The position numbers were made by a program, and so were the translations under genes. From assembly GCA_000349905.1 (NCBI GenBank), contig KB722761.1, forward strand, positions 379,647 to 443,646: a DNA stretch of 64,000 bases, read 5' to 3'. The stretch comes from Volvariella volvacea V23. Taxonomy: Eukaryota > Basidiomycota > Agaricomycetes > Agaricales > Pluteaceae. The notes under the pieces are model-generated. The model was not told the origin of the DNA, made no database searches, and saw only the letters and a program-made list of their open reading frames with translations. Below, in pieces: positions 10,590 through 22,916 of the stretch (position 1 is the first letter of the stretch; every line of letters starts with the position of its first letter).

Positions 10590-12560
10590 CACTGTCCTCC
10601 TCCACTAGCTTGACTGCCCGAAGCAGCAGACTAAACCGCCGGCGATTTCGTTCTTCAGTTTTCGAACACCCCAACTTGGCTCTACCAACTTCTTCCTGCT
10701 GGCCCAGACGAGACTGGGGGCGTGCTGGCTGCTACGAAGGATGGCACACGAGGGGGGAGGGAAAAAGGAAGAGGACGAAGAGCGGGAAGGTGCTTTTATG
10801 ACGTGTGATTGCCTTCTTGATTGATGTCAAGGCACGATCCCAAGGAGACCGGACAGCGAAGTAGGCCCGTTCAATGACGGGCTCTGGCTGAGGGAACGGA
10901 GGAGGGTATACACAGCAGCTAGGAATGCGGGGAAGAAAAAACCAAGGAGGGAGGAGGAGGGAGGGGATTGCCGGACGGACGAGCGAGAAGGACGATAAGA
11001 CAAGACCAATAAAGAAAAGTAGGGAAGCAGCAACCACATGAGCACGCGGGAGATAAACCGAGCCCCCCAGAAATCTCATTCAATATCTGGGTACAATCCA
11101 TATGTCACCTTGGACGGATAAGCAACATATGGGGATCAATCTAGATATTGTGATCCTGTTTATTTTTATGTACTTTTCAATTGCACCGTCTCGGTGACCC
11201 TGCAGCGTTCCCTGGTCCACTCGCGTGGTGGCCCATCTTTTTCGTCCACGACCCGCTGGTGATTGCTCGAGCCTGTTGAGCGTCAATTACGGCCGTGATA
11301 CAGCAACTCTACTCGCCTGGCGGTTGTTATCGAAGCTGGCTGGCGATAGCCGATTCGGAGAATGTCCGAGGGGGGCCAAGGCAAACCCCGCCAAATTGAG
11401 TGTTCGTAACGACTGCCACGACGCACCACGCCAGCTTCTATCTCGTATTTCTTTGATGACAGCCAAGTTTGTATTGCAAGCCCGCACTGATTGAATAGGG
11501 CTACGCGTTTGTCAGAGCAACAGTGATTGACTTCTGGTCGGTCTACCACGCTGTCAAAAGTCGCGCGCTGGCACTTACACCCGCCTTTGGCTCCTCGGCA
11601 TCTCCTTGTACCCCAATTCAACTCTATTCCGGGCGCATTGCTTCTTCGGGAGCTACTGGTTCGGCAGTGCATTTTGGACGTCTGAACGCAGAAAAGGCAC
11701 GCTTCCTGTGACAGGTAGCTAGGGTCTAAAGGGCACCTGATGTCTGGAGACCGAATACTGCTCAAGTACATCTGCGTTTATGCTTTCTGTATAGTTTCCT
11801 CTGTACATGCCCCAATCCCGATTTTTAGCTTCTGGAAGTGCTGCCTACCTGATTGGTACTCCTTCTCTCTGCCATTTGTCTAGTTGAGCGATTCTTTAGC
11901 AGCCAAAAACGCATGACAGAAATCGATGCTTATCTTTTCCCTTTATAGGTTGGGACCTTACATAGCCACAGGGCTTGCACCAGCAGCTCAAGCGTCGTAC
12001 GACTCTTTTGTATTGCCGTTCAATACAAAAGACTTTGTTATAATGCCATTTCTCCCTTGGGACGCCTTTATACCTTGGTCAAACCTCATCCCAGTCCCAA
12101 TGCTGACGAAACAATTGCAGATACTGTAATGATCATCACAAGCTTCACAACCTCGAAGTGGAGAAAGTAAGCTACCTTTCGGCCTTACCGGCGTTAGAGA
12201 CTCGTCCCTCAAAGCTGCAAGAACCTGTGTCTAGGTATCAGCTTCAAGATAGTGTCTCAGATTATAGTTAACACTTTGCTGGTATCGCACATGCTATGTT
12301 ATTAACACCGGACGGACTATTGCACAGCAGAGCAGGTAAGTGGGGTCCTGCCTATAGCAGACTTCAGCGGAGAGTGTTGGTGTATTAAAGGTACATCAAC
12401 AAGAAGGGATGCTATTTTTTATCTTTTTATTGGAGTCAACCTGGTGAGTGTCGCCTTCCCTCATACAGATACCGTTCTTCGACGGACAACCTAGGATTAA
12501 TGCATCTCCTTACAGTCGATTGAAGTTGTCATCGGCACCAATAATTTCAATTCTCGCTTA
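10590..12560. other. Intergenic, purine-rich promoter side, no clear gene
   Basis: It holds the probable promoter of the DUF6533 gene, including GA-rich tracts at about 10748-10790 and 10930-10995. Reading frames of 115 codons (10732-11079, minus) and 162 codons (11283-11771, minus) look like by-products of biased sequence and have no recognisable domain. Confidence 0.45.
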
Positions 12561-13067
12561 ATGTCACGACCCAATTCATTCCAGCATCTTCTACGAGATG
12601 ACGATCATTGTCAGTCATCACGGGAGTACTTCAGTGGCGCAAGCGTTAAAATTTCACATGGCGGCACCATAATCGCAGGAAGTAGTATCCAGGTTTTTGT
12701 ATCAGGTAGGGTTGGTGACACCCACTAAAGCGCTTCAAAGCAATTAACATGCATCCTCTAGCCGAGGACGCGTTCCTCGCATTGGTCGCAGATGATGCAA
12801 TACACACCGGTAATGTACGTGCAGATCCATTAAAATGTCACAAAGACACCCGGATGGCCATACTCTCCGACCTCGTTTCGTGGATCGTGGACAAGAAACG
12901 GCTCAAAGGCATTCTTTGGTTGAGAGGTCCAGCTGGTATTGGCAAGTCCACAATCGCAAAGTCTATGGCAGATAGGTTAGACAAAAGAGACTCTGTTGCA
13001 AAGGTGGCCAGGTCATTCTTTTTCTTTAGAGGTGGGGTGGGAAGGGATAGCCTCAATCAACTCTGGC

Positions 13068-13072
13068 ATATC
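13068..13072. repeat. Left target-site duplication (ATATC) of the solo LTR
   Basis: Direct 5-bp copy of the sequence at 13798-13802, touching the TG end of the LTR. Confidence 0.9.
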
Positions 13073-13797
13073 TGTCAGCAACGAGGGTGCTTGGCCCCAA
13101 AGATAATACACAGGAGACAACAAATAAGAAACAAAAGAGAAAAAACACCAGCTACTCAGCACACATCTTTACACATTATCAGATGGGCCTACTACAAGGG
13201 GTCACCCACATGGTGGTGCCCAGGTATCACTGGTGGCATGGTTGCGAAAAACTCTCACTACCAACCAGCAAAGAAGACAAGAGGGATAAACTAATCCTAA
13301 TGACATGTACTCACCTCTTAGTAGCCTGTAAGTTCAGGTTGTGCTGGAGTCTCTGAGACAAAGCTAGCTCAGCAGAGTAGACAAGGTCAAAACTAAGGAA
13401 AACCCCCAGAGCCAACCAAGCCCACTTATATATTCACCAGAGTCCATATGTACATGTTTACACTGTTCCAGACTATTTTACAGGTATCTATCTATGACCT
13501 CATGATGACATCACCAGTGTCCAGTATCACTAAGATCCCATTGGGTAGAGATAAGCTGTGAGCTGGGATGATGACTTCAAGACTAATGACACCATCAAGA
13601 ATACCTTGATGCCTGAGACCTCCAAAGGTGGCTCAAAAGGTAATGCATCATGTGGCCAAGATGTAATCTAATCTAATCTGGATTAAGTAAGCAAGTCACA
13701 TGGTCTCTGGTGCTTAAGAAAAGAAAAGAAAAAGAAAAAGAAATTAAATATTAAATAATTGGTGAATAAATAGGGAATAAGGATATGATTCCTGACA
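13073..13797. mobile_element. Solo LTR of an LTR retrotransposon
   Basis: The element starts TGTCAG and ends CTGACA, a perfect 6-bp inverted terminal repeat with the canonical TG...CA ends. It is flanked on both sides by ATATC (13068-13072 and 13798-13802), a perfect 5-bp target-site duplication. There is no internal gag/pol region, so it is the product of recombination between two LTRs of a full element. A 5-bp duplication is usual for Ty1/copia and Ty3/gypsy elements; which class cannot be told. A purine-rich AAGAAAAG tract lies near the 3' end (13716-13741). The orientation is not determined. Confidence 0.9.
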
Positions 13798-13802
13798 ATA
13801 TC
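13798..13802. repeat. Right target-site duplication (ATATC) of the solo LTR
   Basis: Matches the left copy without mismatch and touches the CA end of the LTR. Confidence 0.9.
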
Positions 13803-15003
13803 AATTGAGGGCATGCATCAAGGATGTGGGAGTAGAGATAGATAAGGTGATAAAGGAGAACCTGAAGGTGTTTCAAACAACTCTGTACGTGCAATGGAAG
13901 AAGCTCATCCTCAATCTGGTACTTACTGTCTTCGAAGCCAGTCCCGGTTCCATACCACACGCTGTCTTTATCATCAATGGCTTAGATGAGTGTGGATCTG
14001 AAGTAGACCAAAGGGTGGTGCTAGAGCTTATCAAATCGTGTGGACCGGATTTTCCCCTTGCATTCCTAGTCGCAAGTCGCCCAGAACCTCACATTGTTAA
14101 TTCATTCAATATGCCTAGGCTCTCAGCTTTCTGTCGAGCTCCAATGGACCTCGCTGAATGGAGGGACGACGAAGAGATGCGGGTTTTCATTAGGTCTAGA
14201 TTCTCAACGATTTTCGTCAAGCATCGCGACATCCTCCAATTCTACTCGTCTGATGGAGTCTGGACGTCTGATCACAACATCAACCTTATAACGTTTCGTG
14301 CGACGGGCAATACATTTATCCTACCACCCTCTTGAACTATATCGACGAAGACGGTGTCAACTCACACGACCGCCTGCAGGCATGCTTAGAGCAGGTACCA
14401 GAAGCTTTATCCCCATTGGATGCATTATACACCCAGATCATGCAGGATTCACATAGCCCCAATGACCGTGAGATGCAAGATATCTTGCTTCTCACTTGTG
14501 GAGGGTCTTCACCACTTGTTGTGGGCGACGGAACGCTGAATACGTTGGCAATAGTCACTAACCTTGGGATTGTGGAATGTCAGTTGAGGTTGAGAAAGCT
14601 GCACTCGGTTCTCGCAGTCCCGTGCCACCCTCAGGCTAGCGGCAGTAGCCCGAGACAAAGGATAGCAGTTCATCACAGATCCTTTTCAGACTTCCTTTTC
14701 GACGCCCAACGAAGCGGTGACTACTTTGTCGATCAAAAGAAATGTGCTATTGGGATAATCCGTAGGTGCGTATTAAGGCTGGAGAAGATCCCTCTGTATT
14801 ATCCTCACATCTTCGCTCAGTACTGGTGGGGTTGCATCGCACCTCTATCTCGGGAGGATATACCTCACAGACTGTTCATGCGAATGAAGAGACTTGATTT
14901 TGAGGCGATGCTGGAAGATGTGTGGGACATGCCCTATGTTGGCCTGCAGTACCAGAAATTTGTCGGCGCATGCCTGCGATGGGTTGGTGATCCTATTCTT
15001 TAA

Positions 15004-15950
15004 CCGAATCAATACCTTTACTGAACGCAACACGTAGAAGGCTCCCTCTTTGATCAACAAGTTTCCTCAAAAAGCCATGGAATACGCATTCGGCGCTCAA
15101 TGGCTGAGGCTCCACTTCTTGTGTACGCAACTCACTTGCGACGAGTGTCCTCGGTCCAACAGAGAATCACGACTTTCCCACTAACACGACAGACAGTGTC
15201 CCTTAACGTGGAAAGGTTTACTGACTCTCGCGATCGGATGTGACCTGGGTGTGGGCATATCCAAGGCTGTTTACGATGGCCACAACCTCAATGCAGAAGA
15301 ACTTGTATGTGGGTCCTTAATGGCGCTTACAGAACAAGGGCTATTACCGCGCTTGTAGGTTGCTTAATCATACAGCGAATCCTTAATCACATATCCAGTA
15401 CCTAAGTCGCAGGTCGATTTTCACTATCTCAGGACCTGGGGTCAAGCCCGGCTCTCTCTACCACTTCTCAATTCATGAATCCTCGTATCTGGTACAGGCC
15501 CAGACCATAACTAATTACACAAGGTACAAAAAATGCTATTGATTGTAAAGCGATTCAAACTTCAAATGTCACTATCGTGCACTCAATTGGGAGTGTGTGT
15601 TGTGCTGATTCGAGGTTGGTTATCAATGTCTTCACTGTAGCTCTACCTCACCCAGCTAAGACTCTAGTAATAGCCCTTCTCCTCGATATTTCGGTTATAT
15701 TTCTGAAGGCAACTGGAATCGCTATTCCCCAGCGATGTAGCGTGAGTCCTTAGTGTTGAAGCTCCAAAACGGGGCTAGGTCAAAATTTCTATGTGCTATT
15801 CGTCTCTGGTTGTTCTATTACAAGTTGTGGGAAACTGTAAGCTTCGAGCTAATGAGATACCAGTGCATGGTACTACGATGGTAGGCGTGCTAGCTAGAGC
15901 AAATATACATATGAAAAGCCGGGCACTAGAATACTAAACCTTGAGTCGTA
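15004..15950. other. Stretch without a recognisable gene
   Basis: Frames are short in all six readings. It may contain eroded receptor sequence linking the two NACHT-family fragments, but I see no readable motif. Confidence 0.4.
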
Positions 15951-16640
15951 CGCAGTTAGTCATCCAACGAGGTGGTTGGCATTATTACCCCGCAGGCTGA
16001 CGGTCGATGCATCTGCCCTACTACCTCTTTAAGTTCACCGATAAGGATGGCGTCAATTTCCACGAGCACCTGCAACTGTGTCTCGCACACACCCAAAATG
16101 CCGTCTACATTGAACACGCTATACCACAACATCTTGAAATCGTCGCACAAACCCGGCAATTGGGAGGTGCAGGATGTTCTACTTTTTATCGCCGTGAAGC
16201 CCATTTAATGCATTCGAATAATCGCTCTATTTGCAAAGATCTTGGACCTTGACTCCGCCTAATGCGGCTTAAAGCTGAAAAAGCTTCATTTGGTCCTTAC
16301 CGTACCCACTGGTATCAGTCAAACGAGCCATAAGACAGTACTGCATCACTATCACATCACGACTTACCCCATGCTGTTCGCCGTTTTTTTTTCTTGACCG
16401 TCGAAGCGATTCCAAATCCCACTAAATGAGGTCATAGATAAGTGCCTGTCGAGATTGAAAACTCGCACGACCAATAACGCGAGGCTTCTTGCACGCTGCT
16501 GCGGCTGCTCGGCGCGCTTATCACAGGCTGATTATGACATGCTTGAAAGCCTTCGAGCGCGGATGGAAAAGTTTCGCGGCCTTGCTGGAAGATATCTCCT
16601 GGGGCATGAATGGAATGGAGCAAGCAGCTCCTTCCTCGGA
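15950..16640 (+). pseudogene. Older relic of a second NACHT-family receptor C-terminal part
   Basis: A segment with FTDKDGVNFHEHLQLCLAHT (near 16030-16090) parallels NYIDEDGVNSHDRLQACLEQV of the upstream receptor. A later one, SFAALLEDISWGM (near 16570-16605), parallels DFEAMLEDVWDMP. The order and rough spacing match, but frames change several times and no long frame survives. This is a strongly decayed tandem copy of the region downstream of the NACHT domain. The Walker motifs are not found here. Confidence 0.6.
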
Positions 16641-18555
16641 TATAGAGTGTTCGTTAATGCATATCAACGCCGGGTTCGTATCCTGCGTCTTCGTCATATG
16701 TTGCTTGACAATGACTTGAAAATGACGACTTGTTAGTCGACAAGTCTCATCCCTCTAATAGACAACGCAATAACGAACCACTTGCTCAAGCCTATAGGAA
16801 GGGCGTCATAATTATTCCCCGCAAAACAGCAGAGCATGGCCCCATGGTACACCCGGAGGACATTCATTACCCTCCTGAAGGGCAATGAAAGTTCTTGGTC
16901 TTGTATTTCGCGCGCTATGCTGGAGTTACGCTTCAAAGGTCACATTTAGGAATGAAATTATGAACGCCGACGGGTTCGCCTTGGCCACCATGTACTGGGA
17001 CTCCTGGAATTATTGCAAACGCTCTGCACAGTCCATTCTTCAGGTCCTCCAACTCGCTCATGACACTTCCACAAGTCAAGTGACGACTCTCATTTTTAAG
17101 CCTGGTGGTCTCTAGTCTCGCGAGTGCCATACTATATTGCTTCCCATTAATGCTGAAGGATTTGCGCAGTAATCCATTGTAGAGCAAGGGCGTTGAATTC
17201 GGTAGGGTGTTGTCGCGCTATGCTGAGCTCAAAACTTTCCGCTTGCAGATCATTTTCATGCACTCAACGGGCGCAATATCCTTTCCTACCCAAATATTAG
17301 TTCCGGCATCGTTTAACGTTATGATACCCACCACGTCGGATTTCAGAAACGGGCTCACATGCTAAATGCGCACAACCTCACAGCCCTGGGAGAGGCAAGG
17401 GAATGATGCTCGGGTGCAAGATCCATCAAATGCGGTTAAACATCCAGAAGAGAAAACTTCGACTGCAGCTTAGAGATAGCAACTCCCACCAAAGGCCACC
17501 AAGACTACGCCTAGTTGTCCAATACTCTCTCTGGCCCTGAAAATTTACTATGACCGCGATGGGAGCGAATAGTTTACGCATTATTAGGATATCTGAAAAA
17601 CGTGGGTTGAAAACGTGTCGTAGGTTGGATCCCTGTCTTGAGTATTAATTGATGTGGAAAAGGCGTAATTACAATTTAGTCTAGAACAAGAAAGCGCGTC
17701 GCAAGGGACTAGAAATGGGGTAGGAAGACGACGGTTGTGTGATATACTGACGAACTTTGCATCACACGCATGACATCCAAAAGCTCCAAAAGCACGCCAG
17801 TTAACCTTTCTTTGTCTTCCTACTCTCCACAAACAGCACCCTCTGTTTCACTGCGTTCCATTCCGCGTCAAGACAACCGAGTTCGAAGGACCAAGCGCAT
17901 GCACGGAAGACACAAAAGTCAGAGCCAAATCTAGGCAGGGCAGAACGACACGAAGCGCACCTTTGGGATCGTACTTGACCGCAGATAGCTTGGGTCCTGT
18001 CCGTAGCCGTTGGGTGGTATAAAAGTACCCGGTTTGGGCCGTCGAAATCAAACGGACAATGAGGGTCCTGTTTACGGATGGATTTGCATCACGACAACAA
18101 GCGCCGTCAAACGTAGCGGGGGTAACAACATGAGCATAATGGCGAAGCACTAGCGACCGCGAGCAGCGCACCTTGCCTTGGCTTTAGCGGCCATGACTTG
18201 ACGCAACGGTGGAGGAAGAGAAAAGGGTGCAAATAATGACAAATATGAACCCGGCGTCCTTGCCAAAGTCAGGTTCAACCGCTTTAACCCTCGCCCAAGT
18301 AAAAGATGATAATATTATAGCCAAAATTGCTGTAGTAATACAGGATGAATTGACAGATGTGTATGATTTATAGTAAAGGATGAAAGGGTCGTAAGCCAAA
18401 CTTCAAAGCAAGACTCCAGGCTGCAGGACGGCGCGTTTATGATGCGATGATTGTGACGAGTTGCACAAGGAAACACTGGAGCAATAAGACCGGATAAAGA
18501 GTCCGTAACTAAGGACTCCATTAATCGTTCGGTCAATCTCAGTGGGTGCCAGGAA
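16640..18555. other. Gene-poor stretch
   Basis: The frames at 17584-17832 and 17848-18171 (minus) have no family resemblance and no plausible splice links. The right end probably holds the 3' UTR of the dynein light-chain gene. Confidence 0.4.
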
Positions 18556-19306
18556 TTATGTCGAGGATGGATCATGTAGAACCGCCAGGAGAAATCGATC
18601 ATCTGGTGACGAGAACGACCATCATGAGGAATTAGTAAGTAGGGATTCAGGGTGAAAAGGTGACATACCAGGTGAAATCATCAGTTCATGTCTCTTCGTT
18701 CTTATTCGCATAAACCTCACGTCGTCCTGAAGCAAGGTCACATCCAAAGGCCACATCCAAATACCGAGGTATAACAGAGGGTCCACGCGTTTGTTCCAGG
18801 TCATACGACACAACCAAGGAGAAGTAAAGCGGAGAAGCATGAAAACCTTGGTTGACTTTATGGGAAGGAACATCCTACTCACCGCTTCACTATTGTCTGG
18901 GTTCACTTCCTCCAACCCTGTTTGAACACTCTCAACAATCCTCCCAATCACACTCGCATACTTCTTCCCCTGCTCTCCTTCAAAGATGACCCCTGAATGT
19001 CTTATGATGCTGACCGGATGACCTCTGGATAGCAATAGATATCCCAGCACGGATCGATGTGACGATAGCATTGATAGAGTCTGTTCCAGCTCGGGCGACA
19101 TTGAAACGGTTGATGTCGTCGTTGTGGAGGACGTGCCAGATGAGGCGGATCCGTGGGCCCCAACTGTGCTTTGAGATGGTAGACCGCGTTGGGTTGAAAA
19201 CGAGGAACGAGATGTCGCGGCGGTTGTCAGTGTCGTTCTATGGGCCTAGGCGTTTGAGTAAGTTAGCATCAGGGATTGCTGTGGCAGCATAAAGGGCACA
19301 TACCAT
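18556..19306 (-). CDS. Roadblock/LC7-family dynein light chain
   Basis: Four coding exons (19304..19306, 18883..19245, 18669..18726, 18556..18602) join in phase to 156 residues. The C-terminal about 107 residues form a roadblock domain: LEQTLSMLSSHRSVLGYLLL, then SVIGRIVESVQTGLEEV, DVRFMRIRTKRHELMISP and DDRFLLAVLHDPS. This matches cytoplasmic dynein light chain roadblock, a dimeric subunit that binds dynein intermediate chains and helps cargo transport along microtubules. The start codon stands alone as an exon (ATG|GTATGT). The second exon then adds about 44 Ser/Thr-rich residues before the domain. If translation instead began at the ATG at 19101 the product would be a standard 107-residue light chain, so either start is possible. 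Confidence 0.88.
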
Positions 19307-19487
19307 GGCGAGGGTTGTCTATGGTTGGTCGTCGTGCGGCGCGATGGTGAGCCCTATGTTTGTTTGTCCTTGTTGTACAAAAGCCCCAAAGCGGCGCTTA
19401 GGACTTGGGGTACCCAGCCAACAAGCAGGATAGAAATTTGATTACAATCTTTGGAAGTGCCAGGAAGCTATGGTATCCCATACACCC

Positions 19488-22400
19488 TCATCGCCTATTC
19501 CTGCTCTGAGCAACTCCACCTGGTTGAAGAGGGCCGGCTGCAGCACTCCTCTTCATCTCTTCCTCGTCCAACCCCGCTTCCGCCAATATCTTTTCTACTT
19601 CTTTCAAGATTGGCTTGTATTCGGCTACGTGTCAGGTCCCGGTGTCAATAAAATTTCGATTTGCAGTTCAAGAGCAACGAGTCAAAACTCACCGTAACGC
19701 TCTTCGGCCAAGGCAAAGCCGTCCCTTCGGAGTTGCTTGCCCCGGGTTTCAGCCGACCCACTAGCGTGAGCCTTCTGCGCCCAATACTCCCCTACGAAAC
19801 TCATGAGCATCGGCCATAGATAGAAGCAGCAGGGCGTGGGATCCGCTAAACGCAGCACGTACTTGAACGAGCATAGAACATCGCCAAGGTCTCTCCAGGC
19901 AGCGGTGTGCTCATGACATCCTCCGCAGACCGCGTGGTGTCCTTTGAAACTCCCATGAAAACTGTGGCTTTGGCGCGAAGGTCGTCCTGAAGGCGTGTGG
20001 CCAATCAAATTCATCAGACCTATCGCTCCAGATTTTGGGAACCAATGGCACCGATATACATACCGTCTGCTCTTCTTCCTCAGGTTGTACCTCGCCCTCG
20101 CCCTCATCTTCCTCCGGGATCTGGTTCGGCACGCTTGGCGCAAGGTCGTCCTTTGTCTTCTTCTTCCCACTTTTCTTTTTTCTCTTTGATGACCCAGCTT
20201 CGCTCTCATCGTCCACCAGAGTGGATTCCGTCACGACACTGATGGCCTCACCATCGTCGCCTTCTTCATCAATGTCTTCATCACCTTCGCTATCCTCGTC
20301 CTCTTCGTCGTCATCATCATCATCATCGCCTTCTTCCTCATCGCTACTGCTCTCATCATCACCGTCATCAATAATAATCCCACTTTCCTTGAGACAAACA
20401 AACTTGTCCATCTTGTCCAACTGGATGGAGTAAAAATCGTCCAACGTATACTCTCGCGAACCCCGTTCGAATATCCCACCGTATCTAAGAACTCGGTGCC
20501 ATTATCGCCCTGAATAGGTATGGTGCTGCGAAGACTCACATGTACAATGTGTTCTTCAACACCGCCAGCATGGTATTGTACCGAGGCAGCGGGACGAACG
20601 GCGCATCTGGATCTGGCTGCGCGGTCGAGCTTGGCGCTGACACGGTCTGAGCTTTCGAACTCGCTGCAGGCATCTGGGGCGGTCCATCATTTTGCGAGTC
20701 GTAGCCATCCTGACGTGGGCAATATCAGTTGGTGGGAAGCCCCCAAAGGTCGAGTGAACAGAAGAATACCTCCTCGTCTTCGTCTTCGTCCCCGTCTCTG
20801 TCATCATATCGCGGTGTGGGTGCAGGCGCCTTGGCCTTCTTCTTCGCGCCTCCCTTTTGTTTGGGTTTCTTCAGCACCATAGAAACCCACTTGCCTTTTC
20901 CTGGCAACTGATACCCGTACCTATTCAATATACAATACCATATTTAGAGCGACAGCACGCGATGTCAGCACTCGTAAGGCGTAATGACAAAATAGCGGCA
21001 TACATGTCATTGTGGAACACACTCTCTAGCGTCTCCTCGCCCGTATCTTCATCTGTCACGCCACCAAAAAGAATGCCCGTGTTCCTAGCAGGCCACAGGG
21101 TCATCGTGCATCCGGACCGGAGGGATGGTGTGTATGTCCCTTTCTTGCGCCTTTCCCATTTCACCGACAATGGCTCGAACGACTTGCTGGGCGCTTGGCC
21201 CTCCAGAGGCGTGTTAATTGTCATCCTGTCCATCGATATGGCAATGGCGAAGATCATCAGTAAGGGTACCAGAACATGTAAATTGTGTGAACTGAGACGA
21301 GCCGAGGTGAGAAGCGAGAGTGGCGAGGTCGCGACTCACTTGAGCAGCCATGTGTCATCGAGCATAACGCCGACGGCTCGCTTGCCCTTTGCGTACTCTT
21401 TACAATAGCCTCCTGAAGGATATAAGTGAGGCAGCCGGTAATTGTGATCAGCGTACGAGATTGATTGGAACTGGAAATCAGCCCACCATGAAGTACAATG
21501 CCGTCTGGGGTTGGGAGGAACGAGAATCCACTCCGTGGACTGGTGATTACCGCGGAGGGCGTGAAACAGATTGATGAGCCCCTAAGACTGATACTTCAAA
21601 AGGCAAACGTACGAAGGTTTCTGGTCGGTCTCTTTGAACTCTATCTGACGCCATTTGTACTCCTGAGTGTCGAATACCCAAAGGTCATTGAGATAACGGG
21701 CTGTAACGCGAATGGACAAAATAAGGAGTGTGAATGGGAATGGGAATGAATTGAAGAACGAACTGGTGATTCCAGGATCATAGAACCCGCCAAATAGCAC
21801 GATATACTGTTTCCAGATAGCCATGCTGTCCCACGGTCTGGGTCAATCCGATGATTGAAGATGGAATCAAAGAACCACCTACCGATGACCAGACCTTGCA
21901 GAAGGTTTGATTTTGGTTTCAATTCTATCCCATGAATGTGTCGAGATATCAAAACACCAAAAGTCCCGATAATGATGGAACGTGGTCTGATGCAGAGAGG
22001 AGAACTCCCCGCCTGGATCCATCAAGGATGCGCGACCGTGTAAGAGCAGTCGTGTGTGTTATTAGTCACAACACCAATAGAAGTTTGATCAGGGCGCAAT
22101 ACGCATATGTGGAGAACGCTACCGTGAGCACTTGAGGTGCTGTGGGGAAAGAGTTGCAAGGGACACACCGAATAGAAACATCTTCCCACCGCCAGCAGCA
22201 GTTGCGACTACAGCATGGGCAGACCGGGGGCCGGGGCACGTAGGCGAAACGAACTTGCGCCATTCGTCCTGTTGCAAGAACAAACGTTGATGAGACATCC
22301 ATTGGTCCCCACCCCGCCATACCAACCTTGTCTGGCGTATAACGAAACACGTCATTATAGAAATACTACGGTCCACATTTCCCCCGAGTCAGAANNNNNN

Positions 22401-22916
22401 NNNNNNNNNNNNNNNNNNNNNNNNNNNNNNNNNNNNNNNNNNNNNNNNNNNNNNNNNNNNNNNNNNNNNNNNNNNNNNNNNNNNNNNNNNNNNNCAGATC
22501 ACGGAGCGAGTCGATGACGTGCCGCTCACCGCTTTGCCATCATCACTGAAGAATTCCCCTCCGATACACCACAGATGATTACCATTCGGGCATGCCGTCA
22601 GAGTTGCATTAGCGCGGCGACTCGGAGGTCCCTCAACCAGTTCTTCAGTGACTTTATGGGCATCTTCCCACTCCTTTCTCATCTACTAATGCCACGGTAT
22701 CACTATCAGCTCCTACAGACACCCTGGGTCCCACGGGATAGAGTAAAGCACCTTTTCGAGGATGGCCTCCAGATCTTGATCGTCGTCAGATTCATCGACA
22801 TCCTTTGATTTCGAGGTTTTCTTCTTGGTCTTGCGCTCGACCTTGAGCGCTGCTTTGGCTTTCTTCGCGGCCTTTGCGGATGCCTTTGACGCGTTCCCTC
22901 CTTTCTTTTTACCCAT
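19488..22916 (-). CDS. Kelch-repeat protein of the KLHDC4 type (with a DUF4110-like C-terminus)
   Basis: Exon 1 (22752..22916) encodes a lysine-rich start, MGKKKGGNASKASAKAAKKA, and DLEAILEK. Exon 2 begins at 22682 with MRKEWEDAH and runs through SRRANATLTACPNGNHLWCIGGEFF into the 100-N gap (22395-22494). Kelch blades then follow in order down to about 20450: VFRYTPDK, GPRSAHAVVA, YLNDLWVFDT, the LRSGCTMTLW / TGILFGGV blade, and TLYIYGGIFERG. A very acidic tract sits at 20200-20400. The C-terminus (GEYWAQKAHAS, LRRDGFALAEERY, ILKEVEKILAEAGLDEEE) matches the DUF4110 tail of this family. The overall order is that of animal KLHDC4 and fungal Kel3-like proteins. These are beta-propeller scaffolds of poorly known role. 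Several exon limits were not fixed and part of exon 2/3 is lost in the gap. Confidence 0.85.
22395..22494. other. Scaffold gap (100 N) inside the kelch gene
   Basis: Exactly 100 N, which hides part of the N-terminal kelch blades. True length unknown. Confidence 0.95.

Larger units (their letters stand above)
12561..15003 (+). pseudogene. NACHT (STAND/NLR-type) receptor gene disrupted by a solo LTR
   Basis: Exon 1 (12561..12705) has the YFSGASVKISHGG type of linker found upstream of NACHT domains in agaricomycete receptors. It joins 12741 onward through a 35-bp intron. A Walker A motif, LRGPAGIGKST, follows near 12925-12960. The frame is then interrupted by a 725-bp solo LTR at 13073-13797. 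Downstream come the Walker B-like VFIINGLDECG (near 13970) and SRPEPHI. A one-base frameshift near 14315 separates this from LLNYIDEDGVNSHDRL and the helical remainder, which ends DPIL. Removing the LTR plus one target copy still leaves a stop at the junction, so there was additional damage. STAND proteins act as intracellular sensors in fungal non-self recognition. No WD40, ankyrin or TPR repeats follow, so the gene is also short. Confidence 0.75.

Noticed and set aside
10732..11079. Hydrophobic minus-strand frame resembling a membrane protein
   Set aside because: Comes from GA-rich tracts read as Leu/Phe/Ser; likely promoter sequence.
11283..11771. Minus-strand frame of 162 codons
   Set aside because: No recognisable motif, no convincing start context, and no neighbouring exon in phase.
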